33,083 bases of DNA from Paraperlucidibaca sp. (GCA_018066805.1 JAGPVX010000063.1:1-33083), one strand, 5' to 3'; numbered from the stretch's first letter, positions 8,945-17,823 are shown. Numbers and translations: made by a program. Notes: generated by a model not told the origin, from the letters alone.

Positions 8945-9589
8945 ATGAGCAAAGATCAGCCAGCGATTGCTAAGCGCGGTCGCCCACGCGACCCAAAACG
9001 CTTGCAAAAAATCTTCGAGGCTGCCTCACAGCAGTTCCTCGAGCACGGTTATGATCGCGTCAGTATGGACGCGGTGGCGAGCGCTGCCGGCGTCTCGAAA
9101 ATGACGCTGTATAACAACTTTGCTAGTAAAGATGCGCTGTTTGAGGCCTGCGTGGCCTATCGCACTACAGGTATATTTGCCGGCTTTAGCGATGACATGC
9201 TTGATCCGAAGCGCCCAACCGAAGCGCTTACTCTCATTGCCCAGCAGTTCATCTCACTCATGCGCGCCGATGATGTCATCCGCATCCACCGTGTCATGTT
9301 TGGTCTAGCCACAACGCATCCCGATATTTGCGCGCGCTTCTACAGCGCCGGCCCCGAACATGTGAACCTGTATGTACAGGACTATTTGAAGGCCGCCGTG
9401 GCTGCCGGAAGTTTGGCCATTAGCCATATATCGCAAGCAGCCGATCAGTTTTTAGCGCTGAATTTGGGCCGCTCGCACCTAAAGGCCACCATGGGCTTAG
9501 GCAAGCCTAGCGCCGAGGCCGATGCGCTATTAGTTCACGAAAATGTGGCGATGTTTATCGCGCGCTATGGCAAGCAAAATCTTTCGTAG
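8945..9589 (+). CDS. TetR/AcrR-family transcriptional regulator
   Basis: Cytosolic dimeric repressor of 214 residues, typical for the family. The N-terminal DNA-binding domain is clear. A basic start (KRGRPRDPKRLQKIFEAA) leads to FLEHGYDRVSMDAVASAAGVSKMTLYNNF-type helices, the TetR helix-turn-helix at about residues 28-57. The remaining helical part is the ligand-binding domain, and its SLMRADDVIRIHRVMFGLA stretch resembles AefR-type C-terminal domains. It is divergent from the RND operon with about 130 bases between the starts, and so is its likely local repressor, released when a pump substrate binds. The stop is 7 bases from the convergent AraC gene. The family is certain; the target is inferred from position. 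Confidence 0.9.
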   Translation: MSKDQPAIAKRGRPRDPKRLQKIFEAASQQFLEHGYDRVSMDAVASAAGVSKMTLYNNFASKDALFEACVAYRTTGIFAGFSDDMLDPKRPTEALTLIAQQFISLMRADDVIRIHRVMFGLATTHPDICARFYSAGPEHVNLYVQDYLKAAVAAGSLAISHISQAADQFLALNLGRSHLKATMGLGKPSAEADALLVHENVAMFIARYGKQNLS

Positions 9590-9596
9590 GTGTTAG

Positions 9597-10619
9597 CTAA
9601 ACAGCTACCCTTTTTGACTCACGATATTCGCTTGGCGAGCAGCTCAGCCAACGACGAAAAGCACGCACGAACCCACCCGAGTCCATAAAGCCCAAATGCG
9701 CTGCCAACTCATCCATTTTCATCGATGAGTTCTCCAGCAGCTGCATGGCAATCTGCTTACGCTCTTCATCAACAATATCTCGAAAGCTTGCGCCCTCTTG
9801 CTCTAGCTTGCGCCTTAGTGTTCGTGGCGACATGGCGAGCGCTACCGCCATGTCATCCAGCGAGCTACTCAAACCTAAGTCACCTAATAATTTTTGTCGC
9901 ACTCGCCCCGACACGCCAGAAACGCTTATTCGCTGCATACGCAAACGGCATTGCTCTTCTAGCAATAGCACTAAGCCGGCATCGTAATTAGCAAATGGCA
10001 AATCTGCCTCTGCTCGACTCACCGTAATGCTATTTTTCTGTGCAAAAAAAACAGGCTTGATGCCACAGAGCTTCTCGATGAGCGTGGCATCAATGCTGGG
10101 CTGCCCAGCAAATTGCAATTTTTTTATACCAAAGCCCGATAGCGACAGCTCTTTGATTAAATTGATAGTGGTTGCCATATCACGCTCTAGCAAAAACTCC
10201 CGAAGATGTGGCGATATAACACTCGAATCAAGGCTGATGCCAAACTCATCGCCTTCATCGATCAAGGCGACTTTGCAGTAGACCGTGCTTAGCGGCAGAT
10301 AGCGAATGCCTATCAACACCGCGTCGCGCAAAGTTTTGCTTGTGCGCAAGGCAAAGCCCCAAACCCCAAAAGTAGCCAAGCTATATTGCAGACCAAGTTC
10401 AAAACCCATGGCAAGGCCATCGGGCATGGCCAGCATCATATTCTCAATAAGTCGCATTTCCTGTTCGCGACTAACCATGCCTTCAGCGCTAGATAGTGCC
10501 TCTTCGGATATACCGGTGCCGAGTAAACAGCTAGCCCTATCCATGCCCCGATGCAGGGCAAAGTTGATCATGACCTGGCTCACAGCAGCGGGGTGCAGCT
10601 GTTCTTCATGCGTGGACAT
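9597..10619 (-). CDS. AraC-family regulator, OruR-type (Arabinose_bd N-terminal domain)
   Basis: Transcription factor of about 340 residues. The N-terminal two thirds match the ligand-sensing domain of the OruR/ArgR-like AraC group, with ALRTSKTLRDAVLIGIRYLPL and related segments. The C-terminal 100 residues hold the double helix-turn-helix: DDMAVALAMSPRTLRRKLEQEG, then MKMDELAAHLGFMDSGGFVRAFRRW. An upstream GTG at 10679 would add 20 residues, but the ATG at 10619 gives the usual family start and avoids the inverted repeats, so it is preferred. The gene is divergent from the fatty acid desaturase at 10747, which is its likely target. Members of this group near desaturase genes often respond to fatty acids; that is family knowledge, and the ligand here is not shown. 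Confidence 0.88.
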   Translation of the reverse strand: MSTHEEQLHPAAVSQVMINFALHRGMDRASCLLGTGISEEALSSAEGMVSREQEMRLIENMMLAMPDGLAMGFELGLQYSLATFGVWGFALRTSKTLRDAVLIGIRYLPLSTVYCKVALIDEGDEFGISLDSSVISPHLREFLLERDMATTINLIKELSLSGFGIKKLQFAGQPSIDATLIEKLCGIKPVFFAQKNSITVSRAEADLPFANYDAGLVLLLEEQCRLRMQRISVSGVSGRVRQKLLGDLGLSSSLDDMAVALAMSPRTLRRKLEQEGASFRDIVDEERKQIAMQLLENSSMKMDELAAHLGFMDSGGFVRAFRRWLSCSPSEYRESKRVAV

Positions 10620-10649
10620 AGATGGTGGAGCCCTTTTTCCGTTACTGAA

Positions 10650-10693
10650 TGTGGCCGCAGATTCACTACAGATGGCCACACCGGCCGTAGTGA
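10650..10693. promoter_or_regulatory. Two interleaved inverted repeats between araC-type gene and desaturase
   Basis: TGTGGCC (10650-10656) pairs with GGCCACA (10674-10680). TCACTAC (10663-10669) pairs with GTAGTGA (10687-10693). Both repeats are perfect over 7 bases with exactly 17 bases between arms, and their centres are 13 bases apart. A further CACTAC occurs at 10727-10732 near the desaturase start. The arrangement suggests operator sites for the divergent AraC-type regulator. Confidence 0.45.
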
Positions 10694-10746
10694 TGCTTGC
10701 TATGAAGCCCTATGGTTCTAAGTTAGCACTACGAGGAATACTAACG

Positions 10747-11643
10747 ATGGAAATTGACCGCGCCGTATTGAACAAGCAAGCCATTGCCAGCGCCAAGCAC
10801 TATATGGGCAAAATGGCCTGGCCGACAATCGCGCTCACCGTCAGTGTCGTGACTGCTTTTATTTTATGTTTGGCATTATTTGCTAGCGGCGCGCTTTCGC
10901 CATGGCTGGCGTTTATCGCCTGTGCGGCACTGACATATATGTCATATACCCCGCTGCATGAGGCGGCTCACGGCAATATCCATGGTCAAAACGATAAGTA
11001 CAAATGGGTTAATGATCTCTGCGGCTACTTGGTCGCGCCCATCATTGCCATTCCTTATGCCTCTCACCGTATTGAGCACTTTACTCATCACCGCTATACC
11101 AACCAAGCCGACAAAGACCCCGACTTCATTGTCAGCGGCATGGGTAAGGGTGCCGTGTCTTTCATCACCACGATTTTTAAGTTTCTGTGGACGCAAAATA
11201 GCTTTTTCGTCAAACACGGCTGGGCTGCTGCATCGCTAAAAGAGCGGAGCATTTACTGCCTAGAGGTCGCGGTATCGCTAGGCTGGCGAATTGCTTTTCT
11301 CACCTTTGTCGATCAGCCAGGCACCTTCGCTGTAATACTTTTAGGCTATATTTCTGGTGGAATTTTTACTGCGTATTGGTTCGCCTATCGGCCACATTTT
11401 CCCTACGACCAAACACAGCGTTATCGCACCACGAGCAGCTTAATCATGCCGGCATGGATGAAGCCTGTTGAGTGGTTTTGGTTTGGGCAAAACCTACACT
11501 CCATCCATCACCTTTTCCCACGCGTGCCGTTTTACCAATATCACGCCTTGCACCGTGATATTGAGCCGATATTGCGGGCTCACGACACACCAATTATTGG
11601 CATTTTTAGCCGCTTACCGGTGTCGCCAAGCACGCCGCAATAA
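10747..11643 (+). CDS. Membrane fatty acid desaturase
   Basis: Integral-membrane di-iron desaturase of 298 residues, which would introduce a double bond into fatty acyl chains of membrane lipids or acyl carriers. All three histidine boxes are present: HEAAHGNIH (His71, 75, 79), HRIEHFTHH (His107, 111, 114, 115) and HSIHH (His251, 254, 255). Hydrophobic helices lie between the boxes and before the first. The frame is open far upstream (to 10306), but that part is antisense to the AraC gene. The ATG at 10747 has a GAGGA ribosome site (10733-10737) and gives the natural N-terminus. It is divergent from an OruR-type regulator. Substrate chain and double-bond position cannot be read; a carotenoid hydroxylase-like role is a less likely alternative. 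Confidence 0.88.
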   Translation: MEIDRAVLNKQAIASAKHYMGKMAWPTIALTVSVVTAFILCLALFASGALSPWLAFIACAALTYMSYTPLHEAAHGNIHGQNDKYKWVNDLCGYLVAPIIAIPYASHRIEHFTHHRYTNQADKDPDFIVSGMGKGAVSFITTIFKFLWTQNSFFVKHGWAAASLKERSIYCLEVAVSLGWRIAFLTFVDQPGTFAVILLGYISGGIFTAYWFAYRPHFPYDQTQRYRTTSSLIMPAWMKPVEWFWFGQNLHSIHHLFPRVPFYQYHALHRDIEPILRAHDTPIIGIFSRLPVSPSTPQ

Positions 11644-11667
11644 GCTACTTGGCAACAGGCACATGGC

Positions 11668-12447
11668 TTAGCCGTATTTTTGCTCATGGCGCAGCAATAC
11701 TTTCTCTACTTTCGCCAAGGCAGTTTGAATTCTCGAAGGGATGGATCGCCCTTGCAGAGCGTCGGGTAGTAGTACGGCCGAATGAGCGGCGCACAGCTGC
11801 TCGGCATCCTGCCATTGCGCCGCCAGTTGCACAGCCCACGCCCTAAACTCCTGCGCCGCTAAAGGCCGCTTTTGCAAAGCACTTGCCAAGGTCAAATGGA
11901 AAGTCACTTCAGGCTTTTTAAGCTTTCCTAACAAGCCAGGCAGCTGCAAATACATTAGCGTGTCATCGGCATGAATAATGCGCGATGGCTTGTGATAGGC
12001 CAACACAGATGAAAAGTGAATGTGCTCATTGTGCGAAATAAAGTCGACACCAGCGGGCACAGAAAACTCAAACTCATCGGCAAATAAGCCTGCAAACGCG
12101 TCGGAATCAGTCAGTTCAGGCTGCCATGGCAACTCAGGAAATTTTTCTAAATGACGCTGAGTGCCATAAAGCTTTGCCTTTGGATATTGTTGGTGAGCAT
12201 TGCGCACGTGAACGGTATGAAAAGGATGCAGGTTGATGATGGCCTCAATATCTTGGCCGTCACGGGTCAACGCATCGACTGTAGATTTCAGCTCACCTTG
12301 CAAAGTGTAAGCATCGAGCAAGATGAACTTGCCAGTCTTTTGCTTAACCAAGGATGCATGGGTACCGATATTTAAAATGCCCGCGACTTTAAATACGCCA
12401 CGAATACTCCAAAAGTGCTCTGACAGCGCGATGATTTCTTCTTTCAT
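11668..12447 (-). CDS. Degenerate metallo-beta-lactamase-like protein
   Basis: Soluble protein of 259 residues without a signal peptide. The layout recalls the metallo-beta-lactamase fold. ASLVKQKTGKFILLDAYTL fits the first strands. INLHPFHTVHVRNAH sits where the HxHxDH metal motif should be. A later HADDTLMY lies at the place of the usual GD or aspartate ligand motif. The canonical pattern is broken: His-x-x-His-x-x-His with no Asp-His pair, so ordinary dinuclear zinc chemistry is doubtful. It follows the sterol-desaturase family gene by 41 bases on the same strand and is probably its operon partner. Its stop is 24 bases from the convergent desaturase end. I do not recognise a specific function; the fold assignment itself is tentative. 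Confidence 0.65.
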   Translation of the reverse strand: MKEEIIALSEHFWSIRGVFKVAGILNIGTHASLVKQKTGKFILLDAYTLQGELKSTVDALTRDGQDIEAIINLHPFHTVHVRNAHQQYPKAKLYGTQRHLEKFPELPWQPELTDSDAFAGLFADEFEFSVPAGVDFISHNEHIHFSSVLAYHKPSRIIHADDTLMYLQLPGLLGKLKKPEVTFHLTLASALQKRPLAAQEFRAWAVQLAAQWQDAEQLCAAHSAVLLPDALQGRSIPSRIQTALAKVEKVLLRHEQKYG

Positions 12448-12488
12448 GGTTTAAATGCTCGTGAAAAATAGAGGGCAATTAAAGCACT

Positions 12489-13442
12489 TTATTCCTTAGG
12501 CTTGATAGCGATCGAATGCGGTGTCACCGACCAAGTGCGTATTGGCGTATGGCCTTCGCGCTCCCAATCTGGCGGCATAATCAAATGCTTCACGCGCTGC
12601 CCCACTAGGCCCGGCGCCATGACATCACGCATCATGTCGACGGCTTCGTGCAGGTTAAGCACCACGGGATTATACGAATTGATTTGCTGCGTAATGCCGA
12701 ACTCAGCCTTCGCCACCTCGGGCTCAAAAGTGCCAAATAAGCGATCGAAAATAATCAATGTGCCGCCGTAGTTTCTATCGATGTACTCAGGGTTGCGGCC
12801 ATGGTGAACGCGGTGATGCGATGGCGTATTGAAGATGGCCTCAAACCATGCCGGCAACTTGCCAATAGTCTCGGTGTGAATAAAGTATTGGTAGGCCAAG
12901 TTCACCGCCAAGCAGAACATGACAACGACTGGTGGCACACCTAACAGGCAGAGCGGAATGTAGAAAATCCAAATGCCGACAAAGGCATTAAGCAGGCTTT
13001 GGCGCATGGCCGTGGTGAAGTTCATCACCTGCCCGCTGTGATGCGGCACATGTGCAGTCCAGAACCAACGCACGCGATGCGAACTGCGGTGATAGATATA
13101 AAAGCACAGTTCCACGGCGACATAGATTGGCACAACAGTCCAAGCATTCACTGGAATATCCATCAAGCGATAACCATAGGCCCAGGAAAACACAGCGGCG
13201 GTAAACAACACCCACACAAGGGCTTCAAACAGCTGATACGACGCCCCTAAAGACAGGTTGGCGAAGATCTCTTTGAGCTTAAAGCTAGCAGTGTTTTTAC
13301 GGCGCTTTTGCACGGCAAACTCAATAACAAAGGCCAGTAGAAACAATGGCGTCATGCCAATCAAAAACACTTGCTTCCAATCAATGTTGTCGCCAAAAAA
13401 CGTTTGCAGCCAAGGCATAAAAAATGATGTTACGGCGTCCAT
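12489..13442 (-). CDS. Sterol desaturase / fatty acid hydroxylase family protein
   Basis: Integral-membrane di-iron oxygenase of 317 residues from the fatty acid hydroxylase superfamily (ERG3/ERG25/alkylglycerol monooxygenase relatives). The histidine signature is complete: HRSSH, then HVPHH, HTETIG, and SHHRVHHG followed by the family sequence NYGGTLIIFDRLFGTFEPE. Several N-terminal hydrophobic helices anchor it. The ATG at 13442 is chosen over an in-frame start at 13520, because it has an AGAGGA ribosome site about 6 bases upstream and leaves room for a promoter. It is divergent from an AraC-type regulator (start 13541) and probably heads an operon with the metallo-beta-lactamase-like gene. 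In bacteria the substrate may be a fatty acid, a hopanoid or another lipid; sterols are not implied. Confidence 0.88.
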   Translation of the reverse strand: MDAVTSFFMPWLQTFFGDNIDWKQVFLIGMTPLFLLAFVIEFAVQKRRKNTASFKLKEIFANLSLGASYQLFEALVWVLFTAAVFSWAYGYRLMDIPVNAWTVVPIYVAVELCFYIYHRSSHRVRWFWTAHVPHHSGQVMNFTTAMRQSLLNAFVGIWIFYIPLCLLGVPPVVVMFCLAVNLAYQYFIHTETIGKLPAWFEAIFNTPSHHRVHHGRNPEYIDRNYGGTLIIFDRLFGTFEPEVAKAEFGITQQINSYNPVVLNLHEAVDMMRDVMAPGLVGQRVKHLIMPPDWEREGHTPIRTWSVTPHSIAIKPKE

Positions 13443-13540
13443 GGTCTTTCCTCTTTTTAGTTTTTCTACACGACACATGGTAGAGATGAGCTGACCAGCG
13501 CTCTTGACCAATATCACCAATTTTATGCATTATCTGCCAG

Positions 13541-14536
13541 ATGAAAAACTCATCGTCAGCGGCATCAATAGACCCTAGCGCCTTAGATTTGCTCAGCAGC
13601 TTTCTTGATCAGGAAGACCTGCAGGCGGTTGATCTGCGCACACAGTTACGCGAATTACGTACTAGTTCGCGAGTGGCTATTGAGACCTGGTGGCAGCTGC
13701 TGGAGGCGATACATGCACTCTGCCCTCGCGATGATTTAGGCTTGAAAATTGGCCAATGTCTGCAGCCACATCACGCCGGCGTGCTCGGTTACTTGGGCAT
13801 TTACAGCACCACGCTAGGCCAAGCTCTGATGCGCTTCCATCGGTTTCAGCCTCTACTACACAACCTCGTACCCACAGTATTTCGCGCCGAAGCTGGCGTT
13901 GTGATCGTAGGTTGGAGCATAGAACGGCGCTCCACACAGCTCTCGGATGATGTTTTTTTCTCTGGCTTAATGCGCTTTATTTCGCTGCTCACTGGCCGTA
14001 ATGACATCAAACCTATCTTGATGAAATCGCCAAATAGCCCGCCAGCTCATCGCGCCTTATACGAGCATTTTTATGGCTGCCCGGTAGAGTTTCTCGCCAG
14101 CGTCAGTGAGCTGCATTTCCCCGCGCACTTCATGACATTGGCGGTGAACACACAGGACCCCTACCTTTCAGGCCTGCTAGAGCGACAGGCTGAAGCCATG
14201 CTGCAGGCACTGCCTAAGCTCGACCCGCTGCTGTCTGATGTGCAGCAAGCGATATTGGGCATTATGCAAGATGGCGCACCAACGATGGCGCAAGTCGCTA
14301 TGCGCATTGGCCTCGCTGAGCGCAGTCTCTACCGTGCGTTGGAAGCACGAGGCATGGGCTTTAAAACGCTGGTTAACTCACTACGCTTTGAGCTCGCAAA
14401 AGACTATTTATGCGATAGCGATTTGTCGCTGCCGGAAATTAGCCTGCTCTTGGGCTTTGCCGATCAAAGTGTGTTTACGCGAGCCTTTCGCCAGTGGAGC
14501 GGCATAACACCGCTGAAATGGCGAAAAGCTAACTAG
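13541..14536 (+). CDS. AraC-family regulator, OruR-type
   Basis: Transcription factor of 331 residues. The N-terminal sensing domain matches the Arabinose_bd/OruR group (DLGLKIGQCLQPHHAGVLGYLG, then a TLGQALMRFHRFQPLL segment). The C-terminal DNA-binding domain has two helix-turn-helix motifs: APTMAQVAMRIGLAERSLYR, then LSLPEISLLLGFADQSVFTR with FRQWSGITPLKWR. It is divergent from the sterol-desaturase family operon across about 98 bases, and that operon is its probable target. It is the second regulator of this type within 5 kb, each facing a membrane di-iron enzyme gene. Its stop is 11 bases from the convergent YcaO gene, with a small hairpin in between (14542-14555, stem ACAGC/GCTGT). The ligand is unknown; a lipid effector is inference from the neighbours. 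Confidence 0.88.
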   Translation: MKNSSSAASIDPSALDLLSSFLDQEDLQAVDLRTQLRELRTSSRVAIETWWQLLEAIHALCPRDDLGLKIGQCLQPHHAGVLGYLGIYSTTLGQALMRFHRFQPLLHNLVPTVFRAEAGVVIVGWSIERRSTQLSDDVFFSGLMRFISLLTGRNDIKPILMKSPNSPPAHRALYEHFYGCPVEFLASVSELHFPAHFMTLAVNTQDPYLSGLLERQAEAMLQALPKLDPLLSDVQQAILGIMQDGAPTMAQVAMRIGLAERSLYRALEARGMGFKTLVNSLRFELAKDYLCDSDLSLPEISLLLGFADQSVFTRAFRQWSGITPLKWRKAN

Positions 14537-14547
14537 GCAGGACAGCT

Positions 14548-16731
14548 TCAGCTGTTTCTCGCCGCACGAGCAGCATGCAGCTTCTTATAGCTTTCGATCA
14601 GGCGCAGATGCTTATCCAAACCTTCAAGCTGCATATTAGTTGGCGTCAAGCCATAGAAGCGCGTCGTACCTTCCACCGAGCCGACCACAGCCTCCATAAC
14701 TTGCTCGCCAAACATGCGTTTGAAATTAAACAGGTAGTCGTCTAGCTCGTAAGTATCATCAAGAAGGACTTCGAGCACCGCTCTCACTGCCTGATAAAAC
14801 AGCCCACGCTCAACGGTGTTGTCATTGAACTGTAGAAAGGATTCGACCCGCTCTAGGGCTTGCTCATGCTCTTGTAAGGCTAGGTTTATCAGTAGCTTAA
14901 GCTCAAGCATGGTGAGCTGACCCCACACCGTATTTTCATCAAACTCAATGCCAATTAGGGTGATGATGTCGGTCTGCTCATCGACCTGGCTATCTTCCAA
15001 GCGCTCGCCCAAACTCGCTAATTGCTCATCGTTTAGCGTATGCAAATTGAGAATATCTTCGCGGAAATCTAAGGCCTTATTGGTGTTATCCCAAATCAAA
15101 TCTTCGACTGGATACACCTCGGAATAACCCGGCACCAAAATGCGGCAAGCCGGCGCGCCCAAGTCATTGCGCACGGCAACGTAAACTTCTTTGCCCATAG
15201 CGCTAAGGATGCCAAACAGACGCGCGGCCTCCTCCTCGGTGGTGCCGGAGAAATTCCATTCGCAGAAATCGTAATCGGCACTGCTACTAAAGAAGCGCCA
15301 CGACACCACGCCAGTCGAGTCAACAAAGTGCTCAACTGAATTGTTCGGCTCAGTCACGGCCATGCTATTAAACGTCGGCAGCGGCACATCGTTTAGGCCT
15401 TCAAAGCTGCGGCCCTGCAATAGCTCGGTGAGGCTGCGCTCCAGTGCTACTTCGAAACTAGGGTGAGCGCCAAAAGAAGCAAAGACACCGCCAGTTCTGG
15501 GGTTCATCAGCGTCACGCACATTACTGGAAATTCACCGCCCAGCGAGGCATCTTTGACCAACACAGGAAAGCCCTGCGCCTCAAGCACATCAATGCCTTG
15601 GAGAATATTCGGATACTTTTCTAGCACCTGCCGTGGCACATCTGGCAGCGTGATTTCGCTATTGATAATCTCTTTCTTGACCGCTCGCTCGAAGATTTCC
15701 GATAGGCACTGCACTTGCGCCTCGACCAGGGTGTTGCCCGCGCTCATGCCATTGCTGAGAAAAAGGTTTTCGATCAAATTGGACGGGAAATACACGACCT
15801 CCGCATCGGACTGACGCACAAATGGCAGCGCCACAATGCCGCGCTCGCGATTGCCCGAATTGGTGTCGATAAGATGAGAACCGCGAAGCTCATCATCGGG
15901 GTTATACAGCGCTAAGCAATGCGCATCGAGAATGCCCGCAGGCAACTTATCGCTGGGGCCTGGCTTAAACCACTTCTCATTCGGGTAATGCACAAATTCG
16001 CTATTGGCGATGTCTTCGCCAAAAAACTGGTCGTTGTAGAAGAAATTGCTATTGAGGCGCTCGATAAACTCGCCTAACGCTGAGCACAATGCACTCTCTT
16101 TGGTCGAGCCTTTGCCATTGGTGAAACACAAGGGTGAAGCCGCATCGCGCAGATGCAAAGACCACACATGCGGCACGATATTTCGCCATGAGGCGATCTC
16201 GATTTTCATGCCTAAGTCTTGCAAGATAGCCGTCATATTGGCGATGGTCTGCTCCAATGGCAGATCTTTACCTTCGATGAATGTTTGGCTACCGTCCGCC
16301 GGCAGCGTCATCAAAAGCGCCTGAGCATCTGCACCAAGGCTCTCTACCGCCTCAATCTCAAAAGTTGGCCCAGTCTGCACAACTTTCTTCACTGTGCAGC
16401 GATCTATCGAGCGTAAAATGCCCTCTCGATCTTTGTCAGAAATGCTTTCTGGTAGCTCAACCTGGATTTTAAAGATCTGCTTATAGCGGTTTTCAGGATC
16501 AACAATATTGTTCTGGGATAAACGAATATTTTCAGTGGGGATGTCACGCGCCAAGCAATAGACCCGAACAAAATACGCCGCGCACAGTGCCGATGACGCT
16601 AGGAAATAATCGAATGGGCCGGGGGCCGAGCCATCGCCTTTGTAGCGAATGGGTTGGTCAGCAATGACCGAGAAATCGTCAAACTTAGCTTCAACTCTAA
16701 GATTGTCGAGAAAATTGACATTAATTTCCAT
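14548..16731 (-). CDS. ycaO: OsmC-YcaO fusion protein
   Basis: Cytosolic protein of 727 residues. E. coli YcaO (about 586 residues) lacks the first 140 or so. That N-terminal part is an OsmC/YhfA-like domain (GPFDYFLASSALCAAYFVRVYC). From about residue 150 the sequence follows YcaO: QTFIEGKDLPLEQTIANM, ASWRNIVPHVWSLHLRD, then CFTNGKGSTKESALCSALGE and later VQCLSEIFERAVKKE, which contain the acidic and basic residues of the YcaO ATP/magnesium site. A helical C-terminal region of about 170 residues matches the E. coli-type tail. E. coli YcaO helps RimO in methylthiolation of ribosomal protein S12; YcaO enzymes in general activate amides with ATP. No peptide precursor or RimO gene lies nearby, so a housekeeping role is more likely than a RiPP pathway. 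The fused architecture is known in other gammaproteobacteria. Confidence 0.88.
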   Translation of the reverse strand: MEINVNFLDNLRVEAKFDDFSVIADQPIRYKGDGSAPGPFDYFLASSALCAAYFVRVYCLARDIPTENIRLSQNNIVDPENRYKQIFKIQVELPESISDKDREGILRSIDRCTVKKVVQTGPTFEIEAVESLGADAQALLMTLPADGSQTFIEGKDLPLEQTIANMTAILQDLGMKIEIASWRNIVPHVWSLHLRDAASPLCFTNGKGSTKESALCSALGEFIERLNSNFFYNDQFFGEDIANSEFVHYPNEKWFKPGPSDKLPAGILDAHCLALYNPDDELRGSHLIDTNSGNRERGIVALPFVRQSDAEVVYFPSNLIENLFLSNGMSAGNTLVEAQVQCLSEIFERAVKKEIINSEITLPDVPRQVLEKYPNILQGIDVLEAQGFPVLVKDASLGGEFPVMCVTLMNPRTGGVFASFGAHPSFEVALERSLTELLQGRSFEGLNDVPLPTFNSMAVTEPNNSVEHFVDSTGVVSWRFFSSSADYDFCEWNFSGTTEEEAARLFGILSAMGKEVYVAVRNDLGAPACRILVPGYSEVYPVEDLIWDNTNKALDFREDILNLHTLNDEQLASLGERLEDSQVDEQTDIITLIGIEFDENTVWGQLTMLELKLLINLALQEHEQALERVESFLQFNDNTVERGLFYQAVRAVLEVLLDDTYELDDYLFNFKRMFGEQVMEAVVGSVEGTTRFYGLTPTNMQLEGLDKHLRLIESYKKLHAARAARNS

Positions 16732-16829
16732 TACAAAGGCACCTGCATTACGGGGTCTGGCGCGCGACGGCCACTAGTCGCGGCCATTATCCCGATTTTG
16801 CAGGCGCCCGTCCTGATTGCGGGCTCGCG

Positions 16830-17789
16830 TTATAAGCGAAAGAGCACCGATCCCCAGGTCATGCCGCCGCCGACGCCTTCAATGAGCACCAATTGGCCAG
16901 GCTTAATGCGCTGATCGCGCACCGCAGCATCGAGCGCTAGCGGCACAGATGCCGCCGAGGTATTGCCATGATTCGCCACCGTGGTGATGACGCGCTCGCG
17001 TGGCAAGCCAAGTTTGTCGGTCGTGCTATTGATGATGCGCATATTGGCCTGATGCGGGACTAGCCAATCAAGATCATCCACGCCAAAGCCGTTGTGCTCT
17101 AAGGCCTCCATCGCGCACTCATGCAGCACACGCGTGGCTAGGCGAAACACCGCGGCACCATCCATTTGCAAATACGGGTTGTCGGCTATTTTGCCAGCTG
17201 ATACACCACCATCGACTTGCAGGATATGCCCCATGCTGCCATCGGAATGCAGATGGCTAGACAAAATGCCCGGCGTTTCTGATGCCTTTAACACAACTGC
17301 ACCCGCGCCATCGCCAAATAGCACGCAGGTGCGGCGATCGCTCCAGTCTAATAGACGTGAAAAAATCTCAGCGCCCACAACTAATGCGCAGCGATGCTGC
17401 CCAGAGGCGATGAATTTATCAGCAACGGCTAGCGCATAAACAAAGCCAGTGCACACCGCCTGCACATCAAATGCAGCGCCCTGCTTCACGCCTAAACGCG
17501 CTTGTAGCAGACACGCCGTGCTAGGAAAGACTTTATCTGGCGTGGTGGTGGCAACAATGATGAGGTCAATGTCTTCAATTGAAACACCGGCGGAATCCAT
17601 AGCGGCTCGAGCCGCATGTTCAGCAAGATCAGTGGTTTGCTCGCCTTCAGCGGCAATATGACGCGCCTCAATGCCCGTGCGCGAAACTATCCATTCATCA
17701 CTAGTTTCAATGCGTGTTTGCAACTCACTATTGGTGACAATACGTTCAGGCAAGTAACTACCAGTTCCGACAATTTTGGAATAAACCAT
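16830..17789 (-). CDS. fabH: Beta-ketoacyl-ACP synthase III
   Basis: Cytosolic condensing enzyme of 319 residues that joins acetyl-CoA (or another acyl-CoA) to malonyl-ACP to begin fatty acid synthesis. The catalytic triad is intact: Cys113 in AVCTGFVYA, His in [11 protein letters not shown], and Asn in [13 protein letters not shown]. The C-terminal [13 protein letters not shown] matches E. coli FabH, and the overall length equals the family's. The ATG at 17789 gives the [15 protein letters not shown] start that aligns with E. coli; a TTG two codons upstream is possible but unnecessary. It stands alone rather than in a fab cluster, between a PhzF-family gene and the OsmC-YcaO gene. It could be the general FabH or a paralogue for branched or other primers. 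Confidence 0.93.
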   Translation of the reverse strand: MVYSKIVGTGSYLPERIVTNSELQTRIETSDEWIVSRTGIEARHIAAEGEQTTDLAEHAARAAMDSAGVSIEDIDLIIVATTTPDKVFPSTACLLQARLGVKQGAAFDVQAVCTGFVYALAVADKFIASGQHRCALVVGAEIFSRLLDWSDRRTCVLFGDGAGAVVLKASETPGILSSHLHSDGSMGHILQVDGGVSAGKIADNPYLQMDGAAVFRLATRVLHECAMEALEHNGFGVDDLDWLVPHQANMRIINSTTDKLGLPRERVITTVANHGNTSAASVPLALDAAVRDQRIKPGQLVLIEGVGGGMTWGSVLFRL

Positions 17790-17823
17790 GGTCAATGCTC
17801 AGCAACAAAAAATTGTTGGCGGC

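Noticed and set aside
10306-10746. Long N-terminal extension of the desaturase reading frame
   Set aside because: It is antisense to the AraC gene, lacks family similarity, and the ATG at 10747 has a ribosome site and the natural N-terminus.
14542-14555. Small hairpin ACAGC/GCTGT between convergent genes
   Set aside because: Only 5 base pairs and a short T-run; too weak to call, and it is mentioned under the AraC-type gene.
14548-16731. RiPP biosynthetic cluster around YcaO
   Set aside because: No precursor peptide, dehydrogenase, maturation protease or export gene is nearby, and the sequence follows the E. coli-type YcaO.
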